Position numbers and translations under genes: made by a program
The notes under the pieces: generated by a model
Databases searched by the model: none
What the model saw: the letters and a program-made list of their open reading frames with translations, nothing else
What the model was told of the DNA's origin: nothing
Shown here: one piece after another, positions 1-8,600 of the stretch
Layout of the letters: the number at the start of each line of letters is the position of its first letter
How positions within the stretch are numbered: position 1 is the first letter of the stretch
From: an uncultured Pedobacter sp.
GTDB lineage: Bacteria > Bacteroidota > Bacteroidia > Sphingobacteriales > Sphingobacteriaceae
Assembly: GCF_946479715.1 (NCBI RefSeq)
Contig: NZ_CAMLHF010000189.1
Location: 1 to 10,779 of the forward strand
Direction: 5' to 3'
DNA: 10,779 nt

Positions 1-1170
1 AGCAAGAGTGCCATCCACGTACCAATTGTATTTTACATCATTTGGTGCACAACCTGGAAAATTGGTATTAGCTTTTTCTCCGGGCAGAGATTGATTATTA
101 AAAATGATTTCATCGTTGACACATGCTATTGGAGGAAAAGAGAATAAGTTCTCTGGCCTGGTAACTACCTTTGCAGGCGTAGATAGAGGTGAACCAATTG
201 CGCCACAAAACGGACTTATTAAGCCCACATTTACACCAAAAGCATTATAGAAGGTTTGGTTTCCAGATTGATACGAAAACCCACAGGAAGACTTTGTATA
301 AGTGTGGCTTATACGATCATTGTTTTGCTTGATGTCACAATATGTATAGTCGTTAGACGTCCCATCTCCCCAGTCGACCTTATAAATGTTGCCCGGAAAA
401 TTTACTCCAATACCATTATTGGATACATCAACTCGATATTCGAATGTGCCAACTGGAAAACACACTGTGTTTCCACTTGTAGTGGTAAATGCAGTTACAG
501 CAAGATTGTTAATTAGAAAGTATGCCTTTGTGCCCACCGACCCATCGGGCATTGTGGCTTTCACAAACATAGTGTAATGAGCAAGTGATGCAGTATAAGA
601 CATTGGAGTTCCGGCAGCACCAAAAGCTATTGTTTGCGGTACTCCAGGGTTCAATTCATTTTTGAAAGTTACAGTTACGTTTCCGGTGTTCGATTCGTTG
701 TTAAAGAAAAATTCTTTTGTTCGCGTGTTCTCATCCGTATTACAAGTTCCAAATGTGAGTGGATTTGTGCTCACTTTAGAATTAGAATTTATAGCAGCTG
801 TTGCTTTTCCTCCTGCTTTTATATCAAATGGATTTGAATCTGAAGAGGTAAGCGCAGGTAATGTTGATTTAACCCTAAGTTTATACCCTGTTCCAGGAGT
901 AGTACCCAAAGGGATTACTCCATTTACAAATGTTGAATAGAAGCTAGTATAAGATCCGATAGATTTTTCAACTCCACTGGGTGATACAAGATAGAGATTA
1001 AACGAATTACCTGGTTGTAAACAGGTAGCACCCAAACTAAAAGTTGCGGCTATAGTTGACTCAGCCGTGTAAGGTCCCGGTGCAACCTGATCTATAGCAA
1101 TTTGAGAAAAGGCTATAGAAACATGATAGAAGAATAAAATTAGCGTCAGTAAAAATAAACGTCTTATCAT
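1..1170 (-). CDS. Secreted PKD-domain protein, N-terminal part (runs off left edge)
   Basis: The minus strand is open without a stop from an ATG at 1170 to the window edge, giving 390 codons; the C-terminus lies outside. Residues 1-22 form a signal peptide (MIRRLF, then a hydrophobic run ending SIAFS), so the protein is predicted to be exported. Residues 24-250 are Ser/Thr/Asn-rich beta-type sequence that I cannot assign to a family. A PKD-like motif follows: WGDGT at 267-271 with HTY at 289-291. A second PKD-like unit starts near 350 (C-V-N-D-E-I-I-F) and reaches its Trp-x-x-Asp-Gly core at 383-387, close to the edge. In Bacteroidota such repeats are common in large surface proteins that often end in a type IX secretion or gliding-motility C-terminal domain; whether this one does cannot be seen. 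An upstream ATG (in ATAATG) is closed at once by TGA, which supports the 1170 start. Short plus-strand ORFs here are shadows. Confidence 0.85.
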   Translation of the reverse strand, partial: MIRRLFLLTLILFFYHVSIAFSQIAIDQVAPGPYTAESTIAATFSLGATCLQPGNSFNLYLVSPSGVEKSIGSYTSFYSTFVNGVIPLGTTPGTGYKLRVKSTLPALTSSDSNPFDIKAGGKATAAINSNSKVSTNPLTFGTCNTDENTRTKEFFFNNESNTGNVTVTFKNELNPGVPQTIAFGAAGTPMSYTASLAHYTMFVKATMPDGSVGTKAYFLINNLAVTAFTTTSGNTVCFPVGTFEYRVDVSNNGIGVNFPGNIYKVDWGDGTSNDYTYCDIKQNNDRISHTYTKSSCGFSYQSGNQTFYNAFGVNVGLISPFCGAIGSPLSTPAKVVTRPENLFSFPPIACVNDEIIFNNQSLPGEKANTNFPGCAPNDVKYNWYVDGTLA

Positions 1171-1334
1171 ATTGTAAACATTATGATAAAAGTAAATATT
1201 TTTTTACTTATTGTTCATTTTATTCATTAATAATCATTCTAATTATTAACATTATCAAATTTGCATTGCATTTATTTTTATTTAGTAAATTTCGTTAAGT
1301 CGTCATTTACATTTACGGGCTTTACATTAAATAA

Positions 1335-1368
1335 AAAGCCGCATTCAAATGTATTTGAATGCGGCTTT
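1335..1368 (-). terminator. Intrinsic terminator of the alcohol dehydrogenase gene
   Basis: A perfect 16-bp inverted repeat has arms at 1335-1350 (AAAGCCGCATTCAAAT) and 1353-1368 around a 2-base centre. Read on the minus strand it starts 40 bases after the dehydrogenase stop codon and runs into TTTTTATTT, the usual terminator form. It separates that gene from the PKD gene further left. The plus-strand side lacks a good T-run, so it mainly serves minus-strand transcription. The rest of 1171-1408 is AT-rich and holds nothing I can assign; the PKD gene probably has its own promoter there, but only a 7-of-8 match to TAnnTTTG (1187-1194) is visible. Confidence 0.85.
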
Positions 1369-1408
1369 CAATAGGAATTAGTAGAATTTCCTTGGTTCGG
1401 ATAGAATA

Positions 1409-2449
1409 TTAAAGTGTAGCCATATCAATTACAAATCTGTAGCGAACATCCCCTTTAAGCATTCTTGCATACGAAGCAGTTACATCCTTGATGTCAATTA
1501 TTTCAATATCTGAAACAATATTGTGCTCAGCACAGAAGTCAAGCATTTCCTGAGTTTCAGGTAGGCCGCCTATGCCAGAACCTGCAACGCTTTTACGACC
1601 GCCTAAAAGCGAAAACGGCTGAATTGCATAAGGTTGAGATGGAACACCCACACAAATATGCGTACCATTCGTTCTTAACAATGAAAGGTACATATCCATA
1701 TCGTGTTCTGCAGAAACAGTGTCAAGAATAAAATCAAACGAGCCTCTTACTGCTTCAACCTGGGCGGGATCAGATGTAACCACAAAATGATGCGCACCTA
1801 AAGATTTAGCGGCCTCTTCTTTTGAAGCTGATGTACTTAAAACGGTTACTTCAGCGCCAAAAGCTACCCCAAATTTCACACCCATATGACCTAAACCACC
1901 AAGACCAAGAACGGCCAATTTATGACCTTTACCAACTTTCCAGTGGCGCAAAGGCGAATAAGTAGTAATACCTGCACAAAGCAGCGGCGCTGTAGCTGCA
2001 AGTGGTAATTTGTCGGAAATATGAAGTACAAATTCTTCGCGAACTACAATAGTATTGGAGTAACCTCCATATGTCGGCACACCATCTCTGCCATTGTTGT
2101 TATAGGTCTGGGTATTCCCTTCCAAACAATATTGTTCTAATCCTTCCTTGCAATTTTCACAAGTCTGACAAGAATCAACTAAACACCCTACACCGGCAAG
2201 ATCATCCTTTTTGAACTTTTTTACGTGGTCGCCCACTTTAATTACCCTACCAACAATCTCATGACCCGGTACCATTGGAAATATCCCTGGAAACCAATCA
2301 TTCTTAATTTGATGAAGATCTGAGTGACAAACACCACAATATAATATTTCCAGTTGAACGTCATGCGGTCCAACTTCCCGGCGTTCGAAATCCCAGGCTG
2401 CTAAATCTGTTTCAGCGTCTTGTGCTGCATATCCTTTGGCTTGTATCAT
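1409..2449 (-). CDS. NAD(P)-dependent zinc alcohol dehydrogenase, YahK/CAD family
   Basis: A cytosolic enzyme that reversibly oxidises alcohols to aldehydes; its relatives (E. coli YahK, cinnamyl alcohol dehydrogenases) mostly act as NADPH-dependent aldehyde reductases with broad substrates. The 346-residue length is normal for the family. Catalytic zinc ligands are Cys41 (in GVCHSD), His63 (in GHE) and Cys158 (in LLCAGIT). The structural zinc site is Cys94, Cys97, Cys100 and Cys108. The Rossmann nucleotide-binding motif GLGGLG is at 182-187. The Ser/Thr-rich STSASK stretch at 205-210, after the second beta strand, fits NADPH preference; this is inferred from the family. All key residues are present, so it should be active. 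It has its own terminator, and 127 bp separate it from holA upstream, so it is probably a single-gene unit. The physiological substrate cannot be told; aldehyde detoxification is a reasonable guess. Confidence 0.95.
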   Translation of the reverse strand: MIQAKGYAAQDAETDLAAWDFERREVGPHDVQLEILYCGVCHSDLHQIKNDWFPGIFPMVPGHEIVGRVIKVGDHVKKFKKDDLAGVGCLVDSCQTCENCKEGLEQYCLEGNTQTYNNNGRDGVPTYGGYSNTIVVREEFVLHISDKLPLAATAPLLCAGITTYSPLRHWKVGKGHKLAVLGLGGLGHMGVKFGVAFGAEVTVLSTSASKEEAAKSLGAHHFVVTSDPAQVEAVRGSFDFILDTVSAEHDMDMYLSLLRTNGTHICVGVPSQPYAIQPFSLLGGRKSVAGSGIGGLPETQEMLDFCAEHNIVSDIEIIDIKDVTASYARMLKGDVRYRFVIDMATL

Positions 2450-2474
2450 AGTTAATTTATGTTTTATAATAAAA

Positions 2475-2482
2475 CAAATTTA
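2475..2482 (-). promoter_or_regulatory. Possible -7 box of the alcohol dehydrogenase promoter
   Basis: Read on the minus strand this is TAAATTTG, an exact match to the Bacteroidota -7 consensus TAnnTTTG, 25 bases before the dehydrogenase ATG. No TTG lies 17-23 bases further upstream, so the -33 half is missing and the call rests on one box in AT-rich DNA. The remainder of 2450-2576 shows only a weak 5-bp hairpin (CCTGA/TCAGG, 2543-2559) without a T-run. Confidence 0.35.
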
Positions 2483-2576
2483 CATCAGGCAGCATAAATA
2501 TTTACTACACATTTCAAAGCATTTATTATACAATTCAAACATCCTGAAATAAAGTCAGGGAATCGACTTCAAACTA

Positions 2577-3602
2577 TTAGTGAGTCATTTTAAATAACAG
2601 CTCCTTCAACAACTCACCATCGGTGGTGTTACCAGTGCTATCTACACCTTTACTCTTTAAGTCGTACTCCCTTAACAAGCTAATGATATCAAAGGTTTTA
2701 TTCAGGTTATAGCTACGGGCAGCAGCTTCATAATCTTTAACAAAATATGGGTTTACGCCCAATTCTTTTGCAGCATCGCCTTTATTCTGCAGGTAGTGGT
2801 ATTTTAAGATCTTTGAGAAATAAGAATTCAGATTGGCCATAACCATAACCATTGGGTTGGCTTTTGGATTATCAGCGAAGTAATTAATGATCTGATTACA
2901 TTTTAATATATTCTTTACTGCCAGTGCTTTTTGCAGTTCAAAAACATTGTACTCTTTACTTATTCCTATATTTCTTTGAACAAGATCAGTGTCAATTGTA
3001 GTTTCTTTAGTAATATTTAAAAGCAACTTTTCTATTTCATTAGCAATTTTAGAAAGGTCTGTCCCCAGGTATTCAGCCATGAGGGCGGATGCTTGCGGAG
3101 CAATTTTATAACCTTTCTCTTTTACAAGATCATCTATCCATCCTGCTAATTTGTAGTCTCTTACCAGTTCAGATTGAAATATAACACCACTCTTATCAAT
3201 GGCTTTATAGATCTTCTTGCGCTTATCGAAATTAGCATACTTGTAACCTAATACCAGAATGGTGGTAGGCATGGGTTTCTCAAAGTAATTGAGCACAAAC
3301 TCAGCCTCTTTACTACTCCCTTCTGTCTCTTTAGCCCACTTCAAATCCTGAGCCTCTTTTACAATGATCAATTGATAGTCAGACATCATGGGATATCGCT
3401 TTGAAGCATTCATAATGGTCGCCATATCTGTATCTTTCCCATACAAAACAGTTTGATTAAACCCTCTTTCCATATCATTCAACACATTATTTTCCATGTA
3501 ATGGATGATCTGATCGATGTAATAAGGTTCCTCACCGTGTAGTAAATAAACCGGCTTAAACTTTCTGGCTTTAATGTCTTTGATTATATCTGCAGCACTC
3601 AT
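2577..3602 (-). CDS. holA: DNA polymerase III subunit delta
   Basis: The delta subunit of the clamp loader, which opens the beta sliding clamp so that it can be loaded on primed DNA during replication. The N-terminus carries the family signature: K-P-V-Y-L-L-H-G-E-E-P-Y-Y at about residues 16-28, then helices of the AAA+-like fold. The middle (I-V-K-E-A-Q-D-L-K) and the C-terminal helical collar region (N-x-F-E-L-Q-K-A-L) also fit. From the ATG at 3602 the protein has 341 residues, normal for HolA. A TTG at 3614 would add four residues (MTYH), but it lies inside the best predicted promoter (-7 box 3612-3619), so I prefer the ATG at 3602. The gene is divergent from the HsdR-N-like gene and not obviously in an operon. 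This is an essential housekeeping function and the reading frame is intact. Confidence 0.93.
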   Translation of the reverse strand: MSAADIIKDIKARKFKPVYLLHGEEPYYIDQIIHYMENNVLNDMERGFNQTVLYGKDTDMATIMNASKRYPMMSDYQLIIVKEAQDLKWAKETEGSSKEAEFVLNYFEKPMPTTILVLGYKYANFDKRKKIYKAIDKSGVIFQSELVRDYKLAGWIDDLVKEKGYKIAPQASALMAEYLGTDLSKIANEIEKLLLNITKETTIDTDLVQRNIGISKEYNVFELQKALAVKNILKCNQIINYFADNPKANPMVMVMANLNSYFSKILKYHYLQNKGDAAKELGVNPYFVKDYEAAARSYNLNKTFDIISLLREYDLKSKGVDSTGNTTDGELLKELLFKMTH

Positions 3603-3611
3603 ATGATAGGT

Positions 3612-3642
3612 CAAACTTAGATATAATTGTGCTCTAAAACAA
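3612..3642 (-). promoter_or_regulatory. Predicted holA promoter (Bacteroidota -33/-7 type)
   Basis: On the minus strand TTG (3640-3642) is followed after 20 bases by TAAGTTTG (3612-3619), an exact match to the TTG-N17-23-TAnnTTTG pattern of the Bacteroidota primary sigma factor. Transcription would begin near 3605, only a few bases before the ATG at 3602, implying a leaderless or nearly leaderless mRNA. The -33 element and the spacer lie within the inverted repeat at 3620-3649. Confidence 0.55.
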
Positions 3643-3649
3643 TTATATC
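3620..3649. repeat. Perfect 11-bp inverted repeat, candidate operator, between holA and the HsdR-N-like gene
   Basis: Arms GATATAATTGT (3620-3630) and ACAATTATATC (3639-3649) are exact reverse complements around an 8-base spacer, GCTCTAAA. The repeat covers the spacer and -33 box of the predicted holA promoter, so a protein bound there could block it. It may equally be an AT-rich hairpin without function. No regulator gene is adjacent. Confidence 0.5.
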
Positions 3650-3727
3650 GATCTCTCCGATACCATCAAAAAATCAACAGATGCCAAGAGGAAACTTAGA
3701 TAAAATTTTTTGCCTATTTTTACAAAA

Positions 3728-4189
3728 ATGTCATTTACACCAACAGCACTTAACCTACCGCAATATCCTTTCAAGATTACACTAAAGGAGTCGCGTTATT
3801 TTATCTTTGACGAAGTAAGAAGAAAACATCTGGTACTAACACCCGAAGAATGGGTTAGACAACATTTCATCCAGTTTCTGATACTGGAAAAGAAATTCCC
3901 AAAATCACTTATTCAAATAGAAGGCGGGCTTAACTTAAACAAACTTCAAAAGAGAACAGATATTGTAATATTCAGTACTCATGGAGAACGAATAATGGTT
4001 ATTGAATGTAAAGCACCCTCTGTTAAGATAAGTCAGGCTACTTTTGACCAGGCCGCCAGATACAACTCTGTGCATAAAACCAAATGGCTGGTAGTAACCA
4101 ACGGATTAATGCATTGCTACGCAACAATAGACCACAAAGAGGAACAGTTTGTCTTTATAAAAGATCTTCCTGAGTATCAATCCTTATAA
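3728..4189 (+). CDS. Stand-alone HsdR N-terminal-domain (PD-(D/E)xK fold) protein
   Basis: This 153-residue protein consists almost entirely of the domain found at the N-terminus of type I restriction enzyme R subunits (HSDR_N type), with no helicase attached. The nuclease motifs are intact: Glu65 (in IEGG), Asp78 (in KRTD), and Glu93-x-Lys95 (in VIECKAP), followed by the Gln108-x-x-x-Tyr112 motif (FDQAARY) typical of HsdR nuclease domains. No HsdS or HsdM gene is near, so it is not part of a restriction system here. Solo versions are widespread in Bacteroidota and of unknown function; from memory, they are often beside holA. The start used is the ATG at 3728; an in-frame TTG at 3710 would add six residues, but the protein from 3728 is complete. 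It is cytosolic and divergent from holA. A role in DNA repair or replication is only a guess. Confidence 0.85.
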   Translation: MSFTPTALNLPQYPFKITLKESRYFIFDEVRRKHLVLTPEEWVRQHFIQFLILEKKFPKSLIQIEGGLNLNKLQKRTDIVIFSTHGERIMVIECKAPSVKISQATFDQAARYNSVHKTKWLVVTNGLMHCYATIDHKEEQFVFIKDLPEYQSL

Positions 4190-4214
4190 AAACAAACCGT
4201 TTTTTCTGTATTTT

Positions 4215-5603
4215 TTATTGCCAACCACCTCCAAGAGCGCGATAAAGGCTAATTACTGCCTGCCATTGCTGTAATTTATCACCGATATTATCGAGTTGTG
4301 CCGACAGTAAGTTCTGTTCTGAAGTTAATACATCAGTATAATTTGTAGCAGAACTATAACGCAACAGTTTTTTGGTAAAATCTACAGATTTCTGCAGCGA
4401 TTGCAATTGTTTAGTTCTTATACTTTGCTGTTCAATTGCGGCTTGGTAAGAGAAAAGCGCATTAGACACCTCCTCTCCTGCTTTCAATAAGGATTTCTGA
4501 AAAAGATAAGCTGATTCCTGTTGAGCAGCCTCGGCACTTGTTAGTCTAGCCTTGTTTGCTCCCTTATTAAAGATAGGCTGGGTTATTCCTGCTGCAACAT
4601 TTGCAAACAGACCCGAAGGGGTAATCCAGTCTTTGAAACTAAAGCTCGTAAAACCACTTGAAGCCGTGATGTTAAGCGATGGATAAAACAACTGTCGGGC
4701 AACATTAGTTGTTTCAAAAGCCTTCATAAAAGCATATTCTGCTTGTTTAACATCAGGCCGGTTTTGGAGCAACTGAGCAGGAATACCGATCTTCAGATCA
4801 ACAAGTAACCGTTGGGATTCTAGTGATTTCCTCTTTATTGAACCAGCCTGACGAACAAGTAAAACATTCATAGCATTTTCCGTTTCTCTTATTTGTCTTT
4901 TTAAACGGGGTATAGCAACTTCTGCTGCAAACTGATTGGCTTCGCTCTGAACCTCAGCAGCTCCTGTTACTATATTGGCAGCTTTTAAAGATTTCATTGT
5001 GCTTACATCCGTTTTTCTGTTGGCAACAGTTTTCTCTAAAACAATTAGCTGTTCATCCAAAGCCAAAAGCATAAAATAGTTATTTGCAATTTCGGAGATC
5101 AGTTGTGTTTGCACAGCCTTTCTTGATTCTTCGGTTTGCAGTAACCCAGCCATTGCGCTACGCTTACTACTTCTAAGCTTCCCCCAAATATCTGCTTCCC
5201 AGCTGGCTGCTAACCCCACGTCGTACTGGGTGGATGAGCTGATAATGCCAAACCCTTGGGGGTAGGCGAGTTTTGATTGAGTTATTGCTGCATTACCACT
5301 TAATTCTGGCAAAAAAGCTGCCTTACTTTGTTTAAAACTTGCTCTTGCTATATTTATATGTTCTACAGCTATTTTCAGATCAAGATTTTGCTGTAACCCT
5401 TCTGTTATCAATTCAATTAACATCGGATCGTTAAACAATTTTTGCCATGGCATAGTGGCAATGGTAACCGTATCTGTATCTTGCTGGTCCCGGTAAATAT
5501 TCTTTGTATCTATTGCTGGCCTTTCGTATTTCTTTGATACCTGGCATGATACCAACACGATCAGCAAAATTATTAGCCCTATATATTTTCTCATTATATT
5601 CAT
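4215..5603 (-). CDS. Outer-membrane efflux channel lipoprotein, OprM/NodT family of TolC-like proteins
   Basis: The outer-membrane duct of the tripartite efflux pump; trimers form a barrel plus a long periplasmic alpha tunnel. The 462-residue protein begins with a lipoprotein signal (residues 1-20, lipobox LVSC, Cys20), so it is expected to be acylated and sorted to the outer membrane. Two outer-membrane efflux (OEP) repeats follow, with coiled-coil helices rich in Ala/Gln, family hallmarks such as A-S-W-E-A-D-I-W-G-K-L and N-R-P-D-V-K-Q-A-E, and the typical C-terminus Y-R-A-L-G-G-G-W. Met4 (5594) is an alternative start that would not change the mature protein. It is the last gene of the operon, 10 bp after the pump gene, and ends 25 bp from the convergent HsdR-N-like gene. 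That short gap holds only T-runs and a weak 6-bp hairpin (4188-4205) that might end transcription from both sides. Confidence 0.94.
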   Translation of the reverse strand: MNIMRKYIGLIILLIVLVSCQVSKKYERPAIDTKNIYRDQQDTDTVTIATMPWQKLFNDPMLIELITEGLQQNLDLKIAVEHINIARASFKQSKAAFLPELSGNAAITQSKLAYPQGFGIISSSTQYDVGLAASWEADIWGKLRSSKRSAMAGLLQTEESRKAVQTQLISEIANNYFMLLALDEQLIVLEKTVANRKTDVSTMKSLKAANIVTGAAEVQSEANQFAAEVAIPRLKRQIRETENAMNVLLVRQAGSIKRKSLESQRLLVDLKIGIPAQLLQNRPDVKQAEYAFMKAFETTNVARQLFYPSLNITASSGFTSFSFKDWITPSGLFANVAAGITQPIFNKGANKARLTSAEAAQQESAYLFQKSLLKAGEEVSNALFSYQAAIEQQSIRTKQLQSLQKSVDFTKKLLRYSSATNYTDVLTSEQNLLSAQLDNIGDKLQQWQAVISLYRALGGGWQ

Positions 5604-5613
5604 TTCTTACGAA

Positions 5614-8600
5614 TTATAAAACTTCATTGTTTTTGCGTACCCCAGATATTTTCTCTTGCAGAGATTGAAAAACCACAAACAATGCAGGGATTACAAACAC
5701 CCCGAATACTGTACCTATAAGCATCCCGCCAACGGCAGCAGTTCCTATTGAGCGGTTACTTAAAGCTCCTGCTCCGGTAGCAATCATCAACGGAAGCAAG
5801 CCGAAAATAAAAGCAAATGAGGTCATTAAAATTGGTCTTAACCTAGCCGTAGCACCTGAAATTGCCGACTGGATTAAGCTCATCCCACTAAGGCGGTGCA
5901 TCAACGCGAACTCCACAATAAGGATCGCATTTTTGGCAAGTAAGCCGATGAGCATAATCAGACTTATTTGCAGAAATATGTTATTATCTAGCCCAAATAA
6001 TCGGGCAAACAAGAATGCTCCAGCCAGTCCTATGGGTAAAGAAAGCAATACTGAGAATGGCAGAATATAACTTTTATACTGTGCACTTAACAAGAAATAA
6101 ATGAACAGTAAGCTGAGCATAAAGATCAATAGGGTTTGACTACCGCTAGACAACTCTTCTAGTGTTAGACCGGAGAATTCATAAGTATAACCCTGTGGTA
6201 AAGTTTGGGCTGCCACTTCCTGAATTGCTTTTATTGCATCACCAGAACTGTAGCCGGGCTTGGGTGCACCATTTACAGCGCCAGCCGTAAACAGGTTAAA
6301 ACGGTTTATAAATTCCGGGCCATAGATTTTTTTAAGCGTGATAAACTCTGATATTGGAGCCATTGCGCCTTTATCATTCCTAACAAATATTCTATTTATG
6401 GCCTCCTTATTGGTTCTCTGTTCAGCTTCGGCCTGAATCATTACACGGTATTGTTTACCAAAACGATTAAAGTCTGATGCATAAATACCCCCCAAATAGC
6501 CTTGCAGCGTTCCAAGTACGCGGTTAACAGGAACACCTGCTTCTTTACATTTCGCAACGTTTACGTTAACTTCGTACTGCGGGAAACTTGTGTTGTAAGA
6601 TGTAGCAGCATACATAATTTCCGGGCGCTGGTTTAGTGCTCCCATAAACTTGCCAATTACTGCATCAAAAGCTTTGTAACTACCTCCTGTTTTATCCTGT
6701 AACTGAAATTCGAAACCATCATTATTCCCAAACCCCTGTAATGTTGGTGCAGCAAAGAAAATGATATTGGCTCCTTTAATTTCTGCAGTTTTTGCAAACA
6801 ACTGACCAACAATACTTTTAATATCCTGCCCTTTTTTTGTCCTTTCTTTCCATGGTTTTAACCTGATAAATATAGCCGCATACGAGCTCCCGGTACCGCT
6901 CATTAAATCCATACCAGCAACTCTAGATGACAGTTCAATCTCAGGAATAGACCTGGCAATACTATCTATTTTATTTGCAATGAATTCGGTACGTTCCAAA
7001 GAAGTTGCCGGAGGTAATATAACGTTACCATATATAGAACCACTATCCTCATTAGGCACAAATCCGGTTGGAGTGGTTTTAACCAAAAACCAGAATAAAA
7101 CACTAAAAACAATGATTATCGCAAATGCAATCCATTTTTTTCCAATCAGGAAAACAACCGACTTCTTATAACGGTTGGTCATGGTGCTGAATGAAGCATT
7201 AAACCCTGCATAAAAGCGTTGTAAAAAGCCTGTTTTCTGTTCATGATGCTCGCCATGTGGCTTTAGCAACAATGCGCAAAGCGCCGGACTTAAAGTAAGT
7301 GCGTTTACTGCAGATATGATAATGGCCACAGCGAGTGTTAAGCCAAACTGCTTGTAAAATACCCCAACCGACCCTGTAACAAAAGTTACCGGAACAAACA
7401 CCGCAGCCATAATGAGGGTTATAGAGATAATAGCCCCACTAATTTCACTCATGGCATGCATAGTTGCTTTTTTTGCTGATCTAGCACCCTGATCTAATTT
7501 AGCATGAACCGCCTCTACTACTACAATGGCATCATCTACCACAATACCAATGGCCAGAACCAGGGCAAAAAGAGTAAGCAGGTTAATAGTAAATCCAAAA
7601 AGTTTAAGGAAAAAGAATGTACCTATGATGGCTACCGGAACTGCAATGGCAGGAATTAAGGTAGAACGGAAATCCTGCAAAAAGATAAACACTACAATGA
7701 ATACCAATATAAATGCTTCAATAATTGTAACTATAAGCTTAGAAATTGAAGCATCCAGAAACTCATTTGCATTGGCGAATACGCTATACTTAACTCCTTT
7801 TGGAAAGGTTAATGAAGCATCGTCCAGTATTTTTATACACTTCTTTATGATCTCATTGGCATTGGAACCCGAAGTTTGATTGATTGCAACATATGGCGAT
7901 TCATGACCTTGCGCCATGATGGTACTCGAATAAGTAAAAGAGCCCATATCCACCTCAGCAATGTCTTTTAATTTCAATACCTGACCATTACCTACAGATT
8001 TGAGTATGATGTTTTCAAATTGCGCAGGCTTTTCAAGTCGACCGGTATATTTTAAGGTATATTGGAATGGCTGACCACTGTTTTCTCCAACTTTACCCGG
8101 TGCTGCTTCTATGTTTTGCTCTGCAAGTGCTTCTGTTATGTCGGATGGGATTAATCCATAAGCAGCCATAACATCTGGTTTAAGCCAGATTCTCATACTG
8201 TAATCCATGCCTCCATATACAGCGGCATTCCCTACCCCCTCAACCCTTTTGATCTGAGGCATCACATTAATTTTTAAATAGTTATCAAGGAATTTCTGAT
8301 CATACTTTCCATCCTCGCTGTACAACAGAAAACTAAATACTTCACTATTCAACCGCTTACTGGTGGTAATACCAACTTTGATTACTTCGGCAGGCAGCAA
8401 ACTTGTAGCTTTTGTGATTCTGTTCTGCACATTAATTGCAGCCATATCCGGATCTGTACCTTGCTTAAAGTTAATGGTAATGCTGGCGCTACCGTCGTTA
8501 CTTGCCTTAGAGGTCATGTAGGTCATGTGTTCTACTCCGTTAATCTCTTCTTCGAGCGGGACAATTACGCTTTTCATGACCACATCTGCACTTGCTCCCT

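Noticed and set aside
256..940. Four short plus-strand ORFs (256-516, 386-577, 634-837, 662-940)
   Set aside because: They all lie opposite the uninterrupted minus-strand PKD protein frame, overlap each other, and have no recognisable protein features.
2543..2559. CCTGA/TCAGG hairpin after holA
   Set aside because: Only 5 bp, with no T-run after it on the minus strand.
3728..4189. A type I restriction system or other defence island
   Set aside because: Only the HsdR-N-like domain is present; no methylase, specificity or helicase gene lies nearby, and the neighbours are housekeeping and efflux genes.
4188..4205. Hairpin AAAAAC / GTTTTT between the convergent channel and HsdR-N-like genes
   Set aside because: Six pairs, five of them A-T, is too weak to call a terminator, though the T-runs around it may still help end transcription.
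6980..7879. Plus-strand ORFs at 6980-7171 and 7526-7879
   Set aside because: Antisense to the highly conserved RND pump gene; low-complexity translations with no family resemblance.
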